From positions 1 through 64,000 of the forward strand of contig DATJTI010000088.1 in assembly GCA_035503615.1 (NCBI GenBank): a stretch of DNA of 64,000 bases, read 5' to 3'. The position numbers and the translations under genes were made by a program. This DNA is from AP-15 sp035503615 (lineage in GTDB: Bacteria; Pseudomonadota; Alphaproteobacteria; ATCC43930; CGMCC-115725). A model generated the notes under the pieces. That model had not been told where the DNA came from. It worked only from the letters and a program-made list of their open reading frames with translations, and did not search any database. Below, in pieces: positions 1 to 8,467 of this stretch; within the stretch, counting starts at the first letter, position 1; each line of letters opens with the position of its first letter.

Positions 1-503
1 GGCTCGGCCATGCGTCCGGAGCCGACCTCGCCGCAGGCGAGTTCGCCCGAGCCGGGCCCCACCCGCACCACACCGCGTGCCGCCAAGGTCGCGAGATTGG
101 CCTGTGTCGCCGGATGCGCCCACATCAGCAAATTCATCGTCGGCGCCATCAGCACCCGCTTGTCCGAGGCAAGCAGTGCGGTCGTCGCCAGATCGTCGGC
201 GAGCCCCGCCGCCATGCGCGCGATCAGGTCGGCGCTGGCCGGTGCCACGACGACGAGATCGGCCTCGCGCGTGAGGCGGATATGCCCCATCTCGCTCTCG
301 TCGGTCAGCGACCACAGATCGGTGTAGACCTTGTCTTCGCACAGCGAAGCGACCGAGAGCGGGGTGACGAAATGCTGCGCCGCTGCGGTCATGATCGCGC
401 GCACTGCCGCCCCCCGCTCGCGCAGCCGGCGGATCAGCTCGAGACTTTTGTAAGCCGCGATCCCCCCCGAAATGATCAACAGAATGCGCCGGTCGCGCAG
501 CAA
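1..503 (-). CDS. coaBC: CoaBC (Dfp), N-terminal part, cut by window edge
   Basis: Phosphopantothenoylcysteine decarboxylase/phosphopantothenate-cysteine ligase of CoA biosynthesis; a cytosolic flavoprotein. The visible 167 codons cover most of the CoaC (flavin) domain: SGGIAAYKS near residue 12, an HIRLTREADLVVVAPATA block, the PTMNLLMW substrate-binding motif and the ACGEVGSGRM loop. The CoaB ligase half lies beyond the left edge. The start is taken as TTG at 503 because GGAGGA (511-516) lies 7 nt upstream; the frame is also open upstream without a good ATG. In many alphaproteobacteria coaBC is near ubiB and dnaA, as here. Family assignment is secure; the start codon is inferred. Confidence 0.93.
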   Translation of the reverse strand, partial: MLRDRRILLIISGGIAAYKSLELIRRLRERGAAVRAIMTAAAQHFVTPLSVASLCEDKVYTDLWSLTDESEMGHIRLTREADLVVVAPASADLIARMAAGLADDLATTALLASDKRVLMAPTMNLLMWAHPATQANLATLAARGVVRVGPGSGELACGEVGSGRMAE

Positions 504-625
504 TGCCGGGTCCTCCGCCGCCTTCGCCTGCGCCAGTATGCTACTGCGCAGCGGCAAGGGCGAGGAGGATCGCGAGCCAGCAAGCCGCTCCGGCGTGAGC
601 GGGTAAAGGACGCGGTTGGGCGGGA

Positions 626-2176
626 TCAGCCGAACACCGGCGGGCGCGCCTGCTGGCTGAAATCGAGGCCGTCGAGCAGATTGTAGGCACGGGCGTCGCG
701 CTGCTGCAGCGGTTTCAGCCCAAACCGTGCCTCGATCAATGCCAGCACCGAGGTCGTGTCGGCGATCCGGTGATCGATATAGCCGCGCCGCGCCCACGGG
801 CTGATCAGCAAGGCCGGGATCCGGGTGCCGCAGCCATAGGCGTCGGGGCGGGGCGGCGCCACATGATCCCAGAAGCCGCCGCCTTCATCATAGGTCACGA
901 TCACGGCACTCTTTGCCCACAACGGGCTGCTGCCGAGTGCCTGCAACATACGGGCGACCCATTCCTCGCCCCAGCGCGGCGCCGAATTCGCCGGATGCTC
1001 GTCGCGCCCGCCAGTCGCCTTGATGAACGACACTCTCGGCAGCCGACCGGATTTGACATCTTCGAAGAAATCCTCGGCGTCGCGGATATGGCCGGCCCTG
1101 ACATTGGCAAACCAGCTCGGATAATATTGGAACGGGTTATGGTGCGATACGTAGAGATTCGGCGTGTCGATGACGATCGAGCCGTCGCCCGGTCCAAATG
1201 CCGTCTTCAACGCCCAAGACTTGACCGCGTTCCAACCTTCATTGTACCAGGCCCAGGAGAGCGAAGCGGCATCGAGCCGGTCGCCGATATTGGGATAGGT
1301 CTGCTCGTCCGGCGGTGGGCTGAGGTCGATCGGCCCCATGAACACCTCGGTTGGGCCGTTGATCGGCGCCACATCGTTGATCATGATGCCGGCCTTGTCA
1401 TAGGCGCGGTCGAACACCGGCGGTGCCAGGCTGCCGATCGTGCCAGTGGGCGGGTCGTGACGGATCGCGGAGCGTGCGGCCGCCAGGTACAGCGCGTTGC
1501 CGGTCGAGCCGCCGGTCATCGCCTGAAAGAAGCGGTCGAACAGGACAAACTCGTCGGCGAGATGATGGTAGAACGGTAGATCGTCTCGCGTGTAGAAGCC
1601 GAGCACCGCACCCGATGGGGTCGATTGCGCGAACATCATATCGATCGGGTCGGTCGGCGCCCCCGATTTGCTCAGCACATGATGCCCCGGGAGCGCCAGC
1701 GCAACGAAACGGTCCATCGCGCCATTGTCGATTTGCACCCACATGCGAAAGAAATGATGCATCGGGTCCCACGGCACGTTGTCTTCGGCCGGGATGTAAG
1801 GGGTGAGGTGAAACGGCCGGTTTTCAAGGAGCGCATTCTGAAACCCGGGCACCTGAAGCGGTACCGGCAAGTAAAGATAGGGGACGCCCGCAGCATTCTT
1901 CTGCAACCCGGTAAAGCGCTGGTCGATCCGGCCGTCGCGGTCCAGCAGGCCGGCCACCGTGGCGCCGCCCGGCGGCTGGTAGCTCCCGAAGTAATGATCA
2001 AAGCTGCGGTTTTCCTGAAAGATCACGATGACATGATCGATCTTGTCGCGCAGCGCTTGCAGATCCGGTGCGGCCGCCCGAGCCGTGACCGGAAAGCGCG
2101 AGGCCAACAGCGCCGCCCCGCCGGTTGCCGCAACCGATTTCAGAAAACCGCGGCGGCTCTGCCTGATGACGGTCAT
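626..2176 (-). CDS. Tat-exported phosphoesterase / phospholipase C family protein
   Basis: A 516-residue member of the phosphoesterase family (PF04185; phospholipase C and AcpA-type acid phosphatases), which hydrolyses phosphoester substrates in the periplasm or outside the cell. The N-terminus has a twin-arginine signal (QSRRGFLKS, then a hydrophobic stretch ending near ARAAA). The metal and active-site region ENRSFDHYFGSYQ follows at about residue 55, and a late YDEGGGFWDHVAPP motif is characteristic. The ATG at 2176 is chosen because it starts the Tat peptide and has GGGGG upstream; the frame could extend 20 residues further. Substrate (phospholipid or phosphomonoester) cannot be told from sequence. 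It lies upstream of coaBC on the same strand. Confidence 0.88.
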   Translation of the reverse strand: MTVIRQSRRGFLKSVAATGGAALLASRFPVTARAAAPDLQALRDKIDHVIVIFQENRSFDHYFGSYQPPGGATVAGLLDRDGRIDQRFTGLQKNAAGVPYLYLPVPLQVPGFQNALLENRPFHLTPYIPAEDNVPWDPMHHFFRMWVQIDNGAMDRFVALALPGHHVLSKSGAPTDPIDMMFAQSTPSGAVLGFYTRDDLPFYHHLADEFVLFDRFFQAMTGGSTGNALYLAAARSAIRHDPPTGTIGSLAPPVFDRAYDKAGIMINDVAPINGPTEVFMGPIDLSPPPDEQTYPNIGDRLDAASLSWAWYNEGWNAVKSWALKTAFGPGDGSIVIDTPNLYVSHHNPFQYYPSWFANVRAGHIRDAEDFFEDVKSGRLPRVSFIKATGGRDEHPANSAPRWGEEWVARMLQALGSSPLWAKSAVIVTYDEGGGFWDHVAPPRPDAYGCGTRIPALLISPWARRGYIDHRIADTTSVLALIEARFGLKPLQQRDARAYNLLDGLDFSQQARPPVFG

Positions 2177-2245
2177 GCTGCCCCCTTCTGCAGGCATCGG
2201 CATCCCCCGCCGGCCCGCGCGATCGGCCAATATCACGCTTTGATG

Positions 2246-2653
2246 TCAGTTGTGCGTAACCGGATTGTCGAATGGCGTCCGGAGCGCATGGCGCCGTGGC
2301 GGGACGAGCACCAGCAGCGCCAGCGCGTAGACGAAGACCACGACATAGGCCGCGGCGAACACCCAGACCGGCAATCTCCAGTAGATCAGCCGATCGACCC
2401 AGCCCATCAATAGCGGCATCGGCGCTGCCGCGGACCCGGAGAGTGCCGCCTGCCACAAGGTCAGGATGCAGGCCCGCCCGGCAACCGCCTGGCCCGCGAC
2501 CGCGGCCAGCAGCAGGATGTGCAACACCCGCCACCAGCGGATCCGCACGAACCGCCAGCCGCAGATGGCACCGAGCGGTACGGCGATCAGACCCAGCACA
2601 TTGAACAGGATGATCGCGAGGTGCACGGCGAGGACGGTTTCGGCCAGCAGCAT
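2246..2653 (-). CDS. DUF2784 family integral membrane protein
   Basis: About 135 residues with hydrophobic segments at roughly 8-30, 42-62 and 95-120, and the DUF2784 pattern: an early VHLAIILFNV helix, a WRVLH stretch, then GRACILTLWQAAL, where the family usually has a Cys-containing PLT motif. Function of the family is unknown. Several ATGs lie in the tandem repeat at 2645-2703; the one at 2653 best matches the family start and has CGGGGACCGAG upstream, while 2671 is the next in-frame choice. It is followed by the phosphoesterase gene on the same strand. Confidence 0.75.
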   Translation of the reverse strand: MLLAETVLAVHLAIILFNVLGLIAVPLGAICGWRFVRIRWWRVLHILLLAAVAGQAVAGRACILTLWQAALSGSAAAPMPLLMGWVDRLIYWRLPVWVFAAAYVVVFVYALALLVLVPPRRHALRTPFDNPVTHN

Positions 2654-2703
2654 CTCGGTCCCCGGCAGCATCTCGGCCCAGCAGCATCTCGGCCCAGCAG
2701 CAT
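2645..2703 (-). repeat. 16/16/18-bp tandem repeat carrying four ATG start codons
   Basis: On the minus strand the unit GAGATGCTGCTGGGCC recurs so that ATG codons fall at 2703, 2687, 2671 and 2653, spaced 16, 16 and 18 nt. Because 16 is not a multiple of 3, only 2671 and 2653 are in frame with the DUF2784 gene. The start region of that gene has been tandemly duplicated. Confidence 0.85.
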
Positions 2704-2828
2704 CTTAAGCCAACGACACCCGGGAATTCCTGCCGTCTCCGCTGCCAATCTTGCCAAAGATCGACGCCGGCCGTACCTATCTTTTGATCGGACGAGGGTC
2801 ATTCGATCGGATGAGGGAGGCCGGCGCG

Positions 2829-4286
2829 ATGAAGCTCGAGGATGCAAGACTGTTCCGCCAGCAATGCTATATCGATGGCGAATGGGTCGATGCGCTGAAC
2901 CGCGGCACGATCCCGGTCACCGACCCGGCGACCGGCGAGACCCTCGGCACGGTGCCGCGGATGGGCACCGAAGAGACCCGCCGCGCGATCGAGGCGGCCG
3001 ACCGCGCCTTGCCGGCATGGCGTGCCAGGACCGCCAAGGAGCGTGCCCGCATCCTGCGTCAATGGTTCGATCTGATGATGGCGAACCAGGAGGATCTGGC
3101 GGCGCTGATGACCGCCGAACAGGGCAAGCCCTTGGCCGAGTCGCGGGGCGAGATCGCCTATGCCGCCGCCTTCATCGAATGGTTTGGCGAGGAAGGCAAG
3201 CGTGTCTATGGCGATACGATCCCGGCGCATATGGCCGACAAGCGGATCGTCGTCACCAAGGAGCCGATCGGTGTGACCGCAGCGATCACGCCGTGGAATT
3301 TCCCGGCGGCGATGATCACCCGCAAGGCCGGCCCGGCACTCGCGGCCGGCTGCACGATGGTGCTGAAGCCGGCCACCGCGACCCCGTTTTCGGCGTTGGC
3401 GCTGTGCGAATTGGCAGAGCGCGCCGGGGTGCCGAAGGGGGTGTTTTCCTGCGTCACCGGCGGTGCCACCGAGATCGGTGGCGAACTGACCTCGAACCCG
3501 ATCGTGCGCAAGCTCTCCTTTACCGGCTCGACCGAGATCGGCAAATTGCTGATGGAGCAGTGCGCCGGTACGGTCAAGAAGGTCTCGCTTGAACTCGGCG
3601 GCAACGCGCCGTTCATCGTCTTCGACGACGCCGATATCGCGATGGCGGTCAAGGGGGCGATCGCCTCGAAATATAGGAATGCCGGCCAGACCTGCGTGTG
3701 CGCCAACCGCATCCTGGTGCAGGACGGGGTCTACGACGCCTTCACCAAGGAGCTTGCTGCGGCGGCCGGGGCGATGAAGGTCGCCCAGGGGTTCGAGCCG
3801 GGCGCGGTGATCGGGCCGCTGATCGATATGAAAGCGATCGAAAAGGTCGAGGCCCATGTCGCCGACGCGGTCGGGAAGGGCGCCAAGGTGGTGATCGGCG
3901 GCAAGCGCAGCGCCTTGGGCGGCAGTTTTTACGAGCCGACCGTCCTGACCGATGTCACGACCGACATGGTCATCACCAAGGAGGAGACGTTTGGCCCGGT
4001 CGCACCGCTCTATCGCTTCACGACCGAGGCGGAAGCCATCAAGATGGCCAACGACACCGAGTTCGGGCTCGCCGCCTATTTCTACAGCCGCGACTTCGGC
4101 CGCATCTGGCGGGTCGCCGAGGCGCTCGAATACGGCATCGTCGGCATCAACGAGGGCATCATCTCGACCGAGATCGCGCCCTTTGGCGGGATGAAGGAAA
4201 GCGGCATCGGCCGCGAGGGCTCGAAATACGGCATCGAGGAATTCCTCGAAGTCAAATATCTGTGCATGGGCGGCATCGACCGGTAG
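2829..4286 (+). CDS. gabD: NAD(P)-dependent succinate-semialdehyde dehydrogenase
   Basis: A 485-residue aldehyde dehydrogenase that oxidises succinate semialdehyde to succinate, the last step of 4-aminobutyrate breakdown, in the cytosol. It shows the ALDH landmarks: TPWNFPAAMITRK (cofactor binding), FTGSTEIGKLL, catalytic Glu in LELGGNAPFIV, catalytic Cys in NAGQTCVCANR near residue 288 (the CVCAN form is typical of GabD), and the late EETFGPVAPL and GGMKESGIGREG motifs. The ATG at 2829 follows GAGGGAGG. The gene stands alone, divergent from the DUF2784 gene and convergent with an acyl-CoA dehydrogenase. A related semialdehyde substrate is possible. Confidence 0.92.
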   Translation: MKLEDARLFRQQCYIDGEWVDALNRGTIPVTDPATGETLGTVPRMGTEETRRAIEAADRALPAWRARTAKERARILRQWFDLMMANQEDLAALMTAEQGKPLAESRGEIAYAAAFIEWFGEEGKRVYGDTIPAHMADKRIVVTKEPIGVTAAITPWNFPAAMITRKAGPALAAGCTMVLKPATATPFSALALCELAERAGVPKGVFSCVTGGATEIGGELTSNPIVRKLSFTGSTEIGKLLMEQCAGTVKKVSLELGGNAPFIVFDDADIAMAVKGAIASKYRNAGQTCVCANRILVQDGVYDAFTKELAAAAGAMKVAQGFEPGAVIGPLIDMKAIEKVEAHVADAVGKGAKVVIGGKRSALGGSFYEPTVLTDVTTDMVITKEETFGPVAPLYRFTTEAEAIKMANDTEFGLAAYFYSRDFGRIWRVAEALEYGIVGINEGIISTEIAPFGGMKESGIGREGSKYGIEEFLEVKYLCMGGIDR

Positions 4287-4314
4287 CGCCCCGCCGCTCG
4301 GCGCGCGACCACAC

Positions 4315-4353
4315 CTATCGCCCTCGGCGATAGAGTCGCCGGCGAGGGGCGAC
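4315..4353. terminator. Two hairpins in a convergent gap
   Basis: CTATCGCC (4315-4322) pairs perfectly with GGCGATAG (4326-4333) across a 3-nt loop, and GTCGCC (4335-4340) pairs with GGCGAC (4348-4353). They sit between gabD and the acyl-CoA dehydrogenase that converges on it. There is no T-tract, so a bidirectional or Rho-assisted terminator is inferred only from position. Confidence 0.45.
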
Positions 4354-4358
4354 GGGGG

Positions 4359-5495
4359 TCAGCGGATCTGGTCGGCGAGCAGCGAGAGATGGTGCGCGGT
4401 GTCGCCGAACATGTGCTCAATGACCATGCAGCGGCGGAAATAGTGGCCGACCGCGTATTCCTCGGTCATGCCGATGCCGCCATGCAGCTGGATCGCGTTT
4501 TGCGAAACAAAGCGGGCGGCCTGGCCGACCCCGACTTTGGCCATCGAGAGGTTGCGCGCCCGTTCCTCGGGATCCGGCTCCTCGATCGTCATCGCCGCCA
4601 GCATCGCCATGCTGCGGCCCTGTTCGAGCGCGATCAGCATCTCGGCCGAACGGTGCTGCAGGGCTTGGTTCTGCCCGATCGGCTTGCCGAATTGCTGGCG
4701 CGTCTTCAGATATTCGAGGGTCATCGCGTGAGTTGCTTCCATCGCCCCCACCGCCTCGGCCGCGACCGCGGCAATGCCGGCCTCGACCACCTGCTCGATG
4801 ACCGCAAACGCCTGGCCCGGTTCGCCGAGCATCGCATCGCCGCCGATTTCGACGCCGCTCAGCGCGATCTCCGCCGCCCTTGTCCCGTCGCGCATCGGGT
4901 AGCTGCGCCGCGCGACGCCTGATGCCGCTGGATCGACCAGGAACAGGCTGATGCCGTCGGGGTCGTCGCGCTCGCCCGAGCTGCGCGCGCTGACCACCAG
5001 CCGGTCGGCATGGTCGCCATGGACGACGACGCTTTTGGCGCCATCAAGCACCCAACCGCCACTCTTCGGCTTTGCCGTCGTCAGTACGTCGGCGAGGTCG
5101 TAGCGTGCCTGGCGCTCGCCATGGGCAAAGGCGAGGGTGAGCCGGCCCTCGGCGATCTGCGGTAATAGTGCCGCCTGCCGGGCGGTGCTGCCGGCGAGGC
5201 GCAGCGCCGTCCCGCACAGCACTACGGTCGCCAGATAGGGTTCGAGCGCCAGGGCGCGGCCGAACGCCTCCATGACCAGCATTGTCTCGACGGCACCGCC
5301 GCCAAACCCGCCATGTTCCTCGGCAAACGGCAGGCCGAGCAGGCCGAGTTCAGCATAATACCGCCACATCGCTCGGCTGAATCCATCAGCCTCGGCGAGA
5401 TAGCCGCGACGCTGCGCGAAGCTGTAGTGGTCGGCCAGCAGCCGGTCGATGCTGTCGCGCAACAGGCGCTGCTCTTCGCTGAGTTCGAAATCCAT
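4359..5495 (-). CDS. Acyl-CoA dehydrogenase, PimD-like small subunit
   Basis: A 378-residue FAD-dependent acyl-CoA dehydrogenase. The start MDFELSEEQRLLRDSIDRLL and overall layout match the small subunit of pimeloyl-CoA dehydrogenase; the C-terminal QLHGGIGMTEEYAVGHYFRR motif lies in the flavin/adenine-binding region. ATG 5495 follows AGAGGGAAA. In pim operons the small subunit follows a large subunit (PimC); here a PimC-like gene lies upstream on the same strand, separated by a lower-GC gene. The pair probably oxidises dicarboxylyl-CoA or other acyl-CoA esters as a heteromer. Substrate is inferred from family only. Confidence 0.85.
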   Translation of the reverse strand: MDFELSEEQRLLRDSIDRLLADHYSFAQRRGYLAEADGFSRAMWRYYAELGLLGLPFAEEHGGFGGGAVETMLVMEAFGRALALEPYLATVVLCGTALRLAGSTARQAALLPQIAEGRLTLAFAHGERQARYDLADVLTTAKPKSGGWVLDGAKSVVVHGDHADRLVVSARSSGERDDPDGISLFLVDPAASGVARRSYPMRDGTRAAEIALSGVEIGGDAMLGEPGQAFAVIEQVVEAGIAAVAAEAVGAMEATHAMTLEYLKTRQQFGKPIGQNQALQHRSAEMLIALEQGRSMAMLAAMTIEEPDPEERARNLSMAKVGVGQAARFVSQNAIQLHGGIGMTEEYAVGHYFRRCMVIEHMFGDTAHHLSLLADQIR

Positions 5496-5642
5496 GGTTT
5501 CCCTCTTGCGTAGACCGCGACCGCTTCCTTCTCGCAGCAGCAACGGTTCCTAGCCGCATATCTACGACCAAAAAGGACTTGTGCCGACAGCGGCAGCAGA
5601 CCGCAGAATACCAACTCAAAGAAGCCGTAATGTATCCGGTCA

Positions 5643-6086
5643 CTAAGACCCTCCTAGGATCCACTGGCGGAACAACCCTAATACCGTGCCGAAAGCAGAC
5701 TTCTCCCTCGGTGGGATTTCGCAATGGTCATTCGGCGCCTGGACTGTACCAGCCGCGCCGACTTTGATGTTCTGGGTATGGCTAGGTCCGACATGGACTT
5801 CGGTTCCGCTGATATTTAATATAGTCTGGGGCAATCCCGGCTGAGGTTGCTCAATAGCGTCCGCTCCGATCGCCGTGATTTGGATCATATCGAAGATTAA
5901 CAATGTGCCGTCGCGAAGCGGCTTTCTCCGAATAAGGTCCTGATCAGCGAGTTGCCCCAGGTAGCGGTCGAGCGCGACGAGATCAAATCCGAGATCGTCC
6001 AGCTGCGTGAGTTGCACATACTGCTGGCACTGTCTCACATCATAAATCCGGCGAAGGACCAGAGAACGAGCTTGGGCATCATTCAT
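5643..6086 (-). CDS. Accessory protein: winged-helix-like N-terminus plus VHVG motif
   Basis: 147 residues, not firmly recognised. Residues 1-80 look like a winged-helix domain (YDVRQCQQYVQL, a predicted recognition helix VALDRYLGQLADQDLIRRK, then a beta wing and the ITAIGADAIEQP block). This layout recurs in small accessory proteins that carry a short V-x-V/I-G-x-x-N-T-Q segment after it; here that segment is EVHVGPSHTQNIKVG near residue 95. The C-terminus is hydrophobic (FGTVLGLFRQWIL). Base composition is clearly lower in GC than its neighbours and codon use is less biased, suggesting transfer. It sits between the PimC-like and PimD-like genes and has its own promoter. Function is unknown; comparison with RHIM-like or amyloid motifs is speculation. 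Confidence 0.6.
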   Translation of the reverse strand: MNDAQARSLVLRRIYDVRQCQQYVQLTQLDDLGFDLVALDRYLGQLADQDLIRRKPLRDGTLLIFDMIQITAIGADAIEQPQPGLPQTILNISGTEVHVGPSHTQNIKVGAAGTVQAPNDHCEIPPREKSAFGTVLGLFRQWILGGS

Positions 6087-6115
6087 GAGGGCACCGGAAT
6101 GAGAGCAACTCTTCC

Positions 6116-6143
6116 AGTATCTTAGATCTCCTCTCTATGTCAA
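6116..6143 (-). promoter_or_regulatory. Sigma70-type promoter of the accessory gene
   Basis: On the minus strand a perfect TTGACA (-35, 6138-6143) is followed after 16 nt by GATACT (-10, 6116-6121). The predicted start of transcription is about 20 nt before the ATG at 6086. The surrounding 6087-6200 stretch is AT-richer than the rest of the window. Confidence 0.5.
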
Positions 6144-6239
6144 CGGGGCACTCTGAGGACCATATATAGCTTAGTTCAAGGGCCGTACCAAGCTAGGCCT
6201 TTCAACCACTCCCAGAGCCAGTGAGCCGCAGCCGTCCTC

Positions 6240-7445
6240 TCACAGCCCGAGCACCGCCTTGGTCAGGATGTTCTTCTGGATCTCGTTGGTGCCGCCATAG
6301 ATCGAGGCGGCGCGCAGGAAGAGATAGCTCTTGGTCGCCTCGCTGGCCCAGGCCGGACCGAGCTCGGGCTCGTTCGACAGCGCCGCCAATTCCTGCGCCC
6401 AGTCGGGCATCGCCAGCGGGCCGCCGACATCCATCGCCAGCTCGGTCGTCGCCTGCAGCAGTTCGGTCCCCTTGATCTTCAGCGCCGAAGAGAGCGGGTC
6501 GGGCTTGCCGGCTTCGGCCTTCGCATAGGCCGAGACGACGCGATACTGGGTGATTTCGAGCGCTTTCATGTCGACTTCGAGCTGTGCCACCCGCTGGCGG
6601 AACGCCGGGTCCTCGATCAGCGGCTTGCCCTGCGCGCGCACCTCATGCGCCATCTCCTTGGCGAAGGCGACGCGTTCCTTCGACTTGCCGAGCCGGGCGA
6701 TGCCGGTGCGCTCATGGCCGAGCAGGTATTTGGCGACATCCCAGCCCTTGTTTTCCTCGTAGACGAGGTTCTCGGCCGGCACCCGCACATCGTCGAAAAA
6801 CACCTCGTTCAGGTGATGGCTGCCGTCGATCGAGATGATCGGGCGCACCGTGATCCCCGGTGTCTTCATGTCGATCAGCAGGAACGAGATCCCCTCCTGC
6901 CGCTTTCTGGCAGCAGGGTCGGTGCGCACCAGGCAGAAGCACCAATCGGCGTGATGCGCGGTCGAGGTCCAGATCTTCTGGCCGTTGACGACGTAATGGC
7001 CGTTCTCGCGCTTTGCCGCGGTCTTCAGCGAGGCGAGGTCCGAGCCCGCACCCGGCTCGGAAAAGCCCTGGCACCACCAGTCGTCGATATTGGCGGCGCG
7101 CGGCAGAAACCGGTGCTTCTGCGCCTCGGTGCCGAACTGGATCAAGACCGGGCCGATCATCGTGATATTGAACGATGACACTTCGGGTGCCGGCGCCAGC
7201 TGGTTCTCCTCGAGAAAGATCATCCGCTCGACCGGGGTCCAGCCCGGTCCGCCATATTCCTTGGGCCAGTTGAACGCGGCCCAGTGGCGCTGGTTGAGGA
7301 TGCGCTGCCAGCGCACCGTGTCCTCCTTGCGCGGCGCATAGCCGAGCCGCATCCGTTCCCGGATGTCGTCCGGCAGGTTGTCGCGGATGAAGGCGCGCAA
7401 TTCGTCGCGAAACGCCAGCTCCTCGGCCGAGAAGCGAAGGTCCAT
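6240..7445 (-). CDS. Acyl-CoA dehydrogenase, PimC-like large subunit
   Basis: A 401-residue acyl-CoA dehydrogenase of the pimeloyl-CoA dehydrogenase large-subunit type. Seen motifs: GYAPRKEDTVRWQRIL, WPKEYGGPGWTPVER, QGFSEPGAGSDLASL (flavin site), NGQKIWTSTAHHADW, and the C-terminal YGGTNEIQKNIL with the family's usual spacing. GGGAGAG precedes ATG 7445. In related operons it is directly followed by the small subunit; here about 740 bp with an accessory gene intervene. The LLM oxidoreductase gene is 24 nt upstream on the same strand, consistent with one transcript. Confidence 0.88.
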   Translation of the reverse strand: MDLRFSAEELAFRDELRAFIRDNLPDDIRERMRLGYAPRKEDTVRWQRILNQRHWAAFNWPKEYGGPGWTPVERMIFLEENQLAPAPEVSSFNITMIGPVLIQFGTEAQKHRFLPRAANIDDWWCQGFSEPGAGSDLASLKTAAKRENGHYVVNGQKIWTSTAHHADWCFCLVRTDPAARKRQEGISFLLIDMKTPGITVRPIISIDGSHHLNEVFFDDVRVPAENLVYEENKGWDVAKYLLGHERTGIARLGKSKERVAFAKEMAHEVRAQGKPLIEDPAFRQRVAQLEVDMKALEITQYRVVSAYAKAEAGKPDPLSSALKIKGTELLQATTELAMDVGGPLAMPDWAQELAALSNEPELGPAWASEATKSYLFLRAASIYGGTNEIQKNILTKAVLGL

Positions 7446-7469
7446 GGCCGCTCTCCCGGGTTTGTGGCC

Positions 7470-8321
7470 TCAGTGCGCAGTGCGCCGGATCAATGCGGCC
7501 CAGCGGTCGAGCACCGGCAGGATCTTGTCGCTCGATTCGGAGGGCAGCATGACGACCACCCGCGCAACGCCGAGGTCGCGCCACCGGGCCAGCTGGTCGG
7601 CGTCTTCCTCGGGGTTGAACATTGTGATCGACAGGGATTGCGGGTCGCGGCTGGCATCGCGGGCCATCTGGCGGAATTGCGGCAGCACATCGACCGGGCT
7701 CGCGCCGGGCCGCCCGCCGATCGGGCACCAGCCGTCGCCATAGCGGATCGCGCGGCGTGCGGCGTGCGGGAAGGCGCCACCGACCAGGATCGGCGGATGC
7801 GGTTTCTGCACCGGTTTGGGCCAAGCCATCATTTCCGGGAGATCGACCATCTCGCCGTGATATTCGGCCTTGGCCTTGGTCCAGATCTCCTTCATTGCCT
7901 CGATCCGCTCGCGCATCAGCTTGAAGCGGGTCCCGAACACGGTGCCGTGATCTTCCATTTCGTCGCGGTTCCAGCCGCCGCCGACCCCGAACAGAAAGCG
8001 CCCGTTCGAGACCTGGTCGAGCGAGGCGACGAGCTTTGCCGTCTGGATCGGGTCGCGCTGCTGCACCAGGCACACCCCGGTCCCGAGCTTGAGCTTGGTT
8101 GTCACGATCGCCGCGGCGGTCAGGCTGACAAACGGGTCCATCGCATCGTAATAGCGCTTGGGCAATTCGCCGCCGCCGGGAAACGGTGTCTTGCGCGAGG
8201 TCGGGATATGCGAGTGCTCCGGCGCCCAGACCGATTCGAACCCCCGCTCCTCGAGCGCGCGGGCGAGATCGACCGCCGAAATCGCATAATCGGTAAAGAA
8301 CATCAGAACGCCGAAATCCAT
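7470..8321 (-). CDS. LLM-class (luciferase-like) oxidoreductase
   Basis: A 283-residue TIM-barrel flavin or F420-dependent oxidoreductase of the luciferase-like family. It has FESVWAPEHSHIP, LKLGTGVCLVQQRDPIQ, the FGVGGGWNRDEMEDHG motif and HPPILVGGAFPHAARRA typical of the TIGR03619-like F420-dependent group. ATG 8321 (MDFGVLMFF) is preferred over the longer 8348 start because GGGAGGA lies 6 nt upstream. It probably heads the operon running into the PimC-like gene. Whether it uses FMN or F420, and its substrate, are not visible. Confidence 0.82.
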   Translation of the reverse strand: MDFGVLMFFTDYAISAVDLARALEERGFESVWAPEHSHIPTSRKTPFPGGGELPKRYYDAMDPFVSLTAAAIVTTKLKLGTGVCLVQQRDPIQTAKLVASLDQVSNGRFLFGVGGGWNRDEMEDHGTVFGTRFKLMRERIEAMKEIWTKAKAEYHGEMVDLPEMMAWPKPVQKPHPPILVGGAFPHAARRAIRYGDGWCPIGGRPGASPVDVLPQFRQMARDASRDPQSLSITMFNPEEDADQLARWRDLGVARVVVMLPSESSDKILPVLDRWAALIRRTAH

Positions 8322-8391
8322 CTCGGTCCTCCCGCTGCGGCCCGCCATGCCGCGATCAGCTTAGCCGCGCCCCGGCCGGTCCCGCCAGCCC

Positions 8392-8467
8392 CCAAACTTG
8401 GCCACCCATCCCAAACTTGGCTGTCTACCCGAAACTTGGCTGTCTACCCGAAACTCGGCGTCTAAAC
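8392..8467. repeat. 19-bp tandem repeat, four copies, at the gyrB stop
   Basis: The unit CCAAACTTGGCTGTCTACC recurs with AAACTTGG (last copy AAACTCGG) starting at 8394, 8413, 8432 and 8451. Copies 2 and 3 are nearly identical, copies 1 and 4 are diverged. Each core CCAAACTTGG is almost palindromic. The last copy runs into the gyrB stop codon (8462-8464). Confidence 0.85.
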
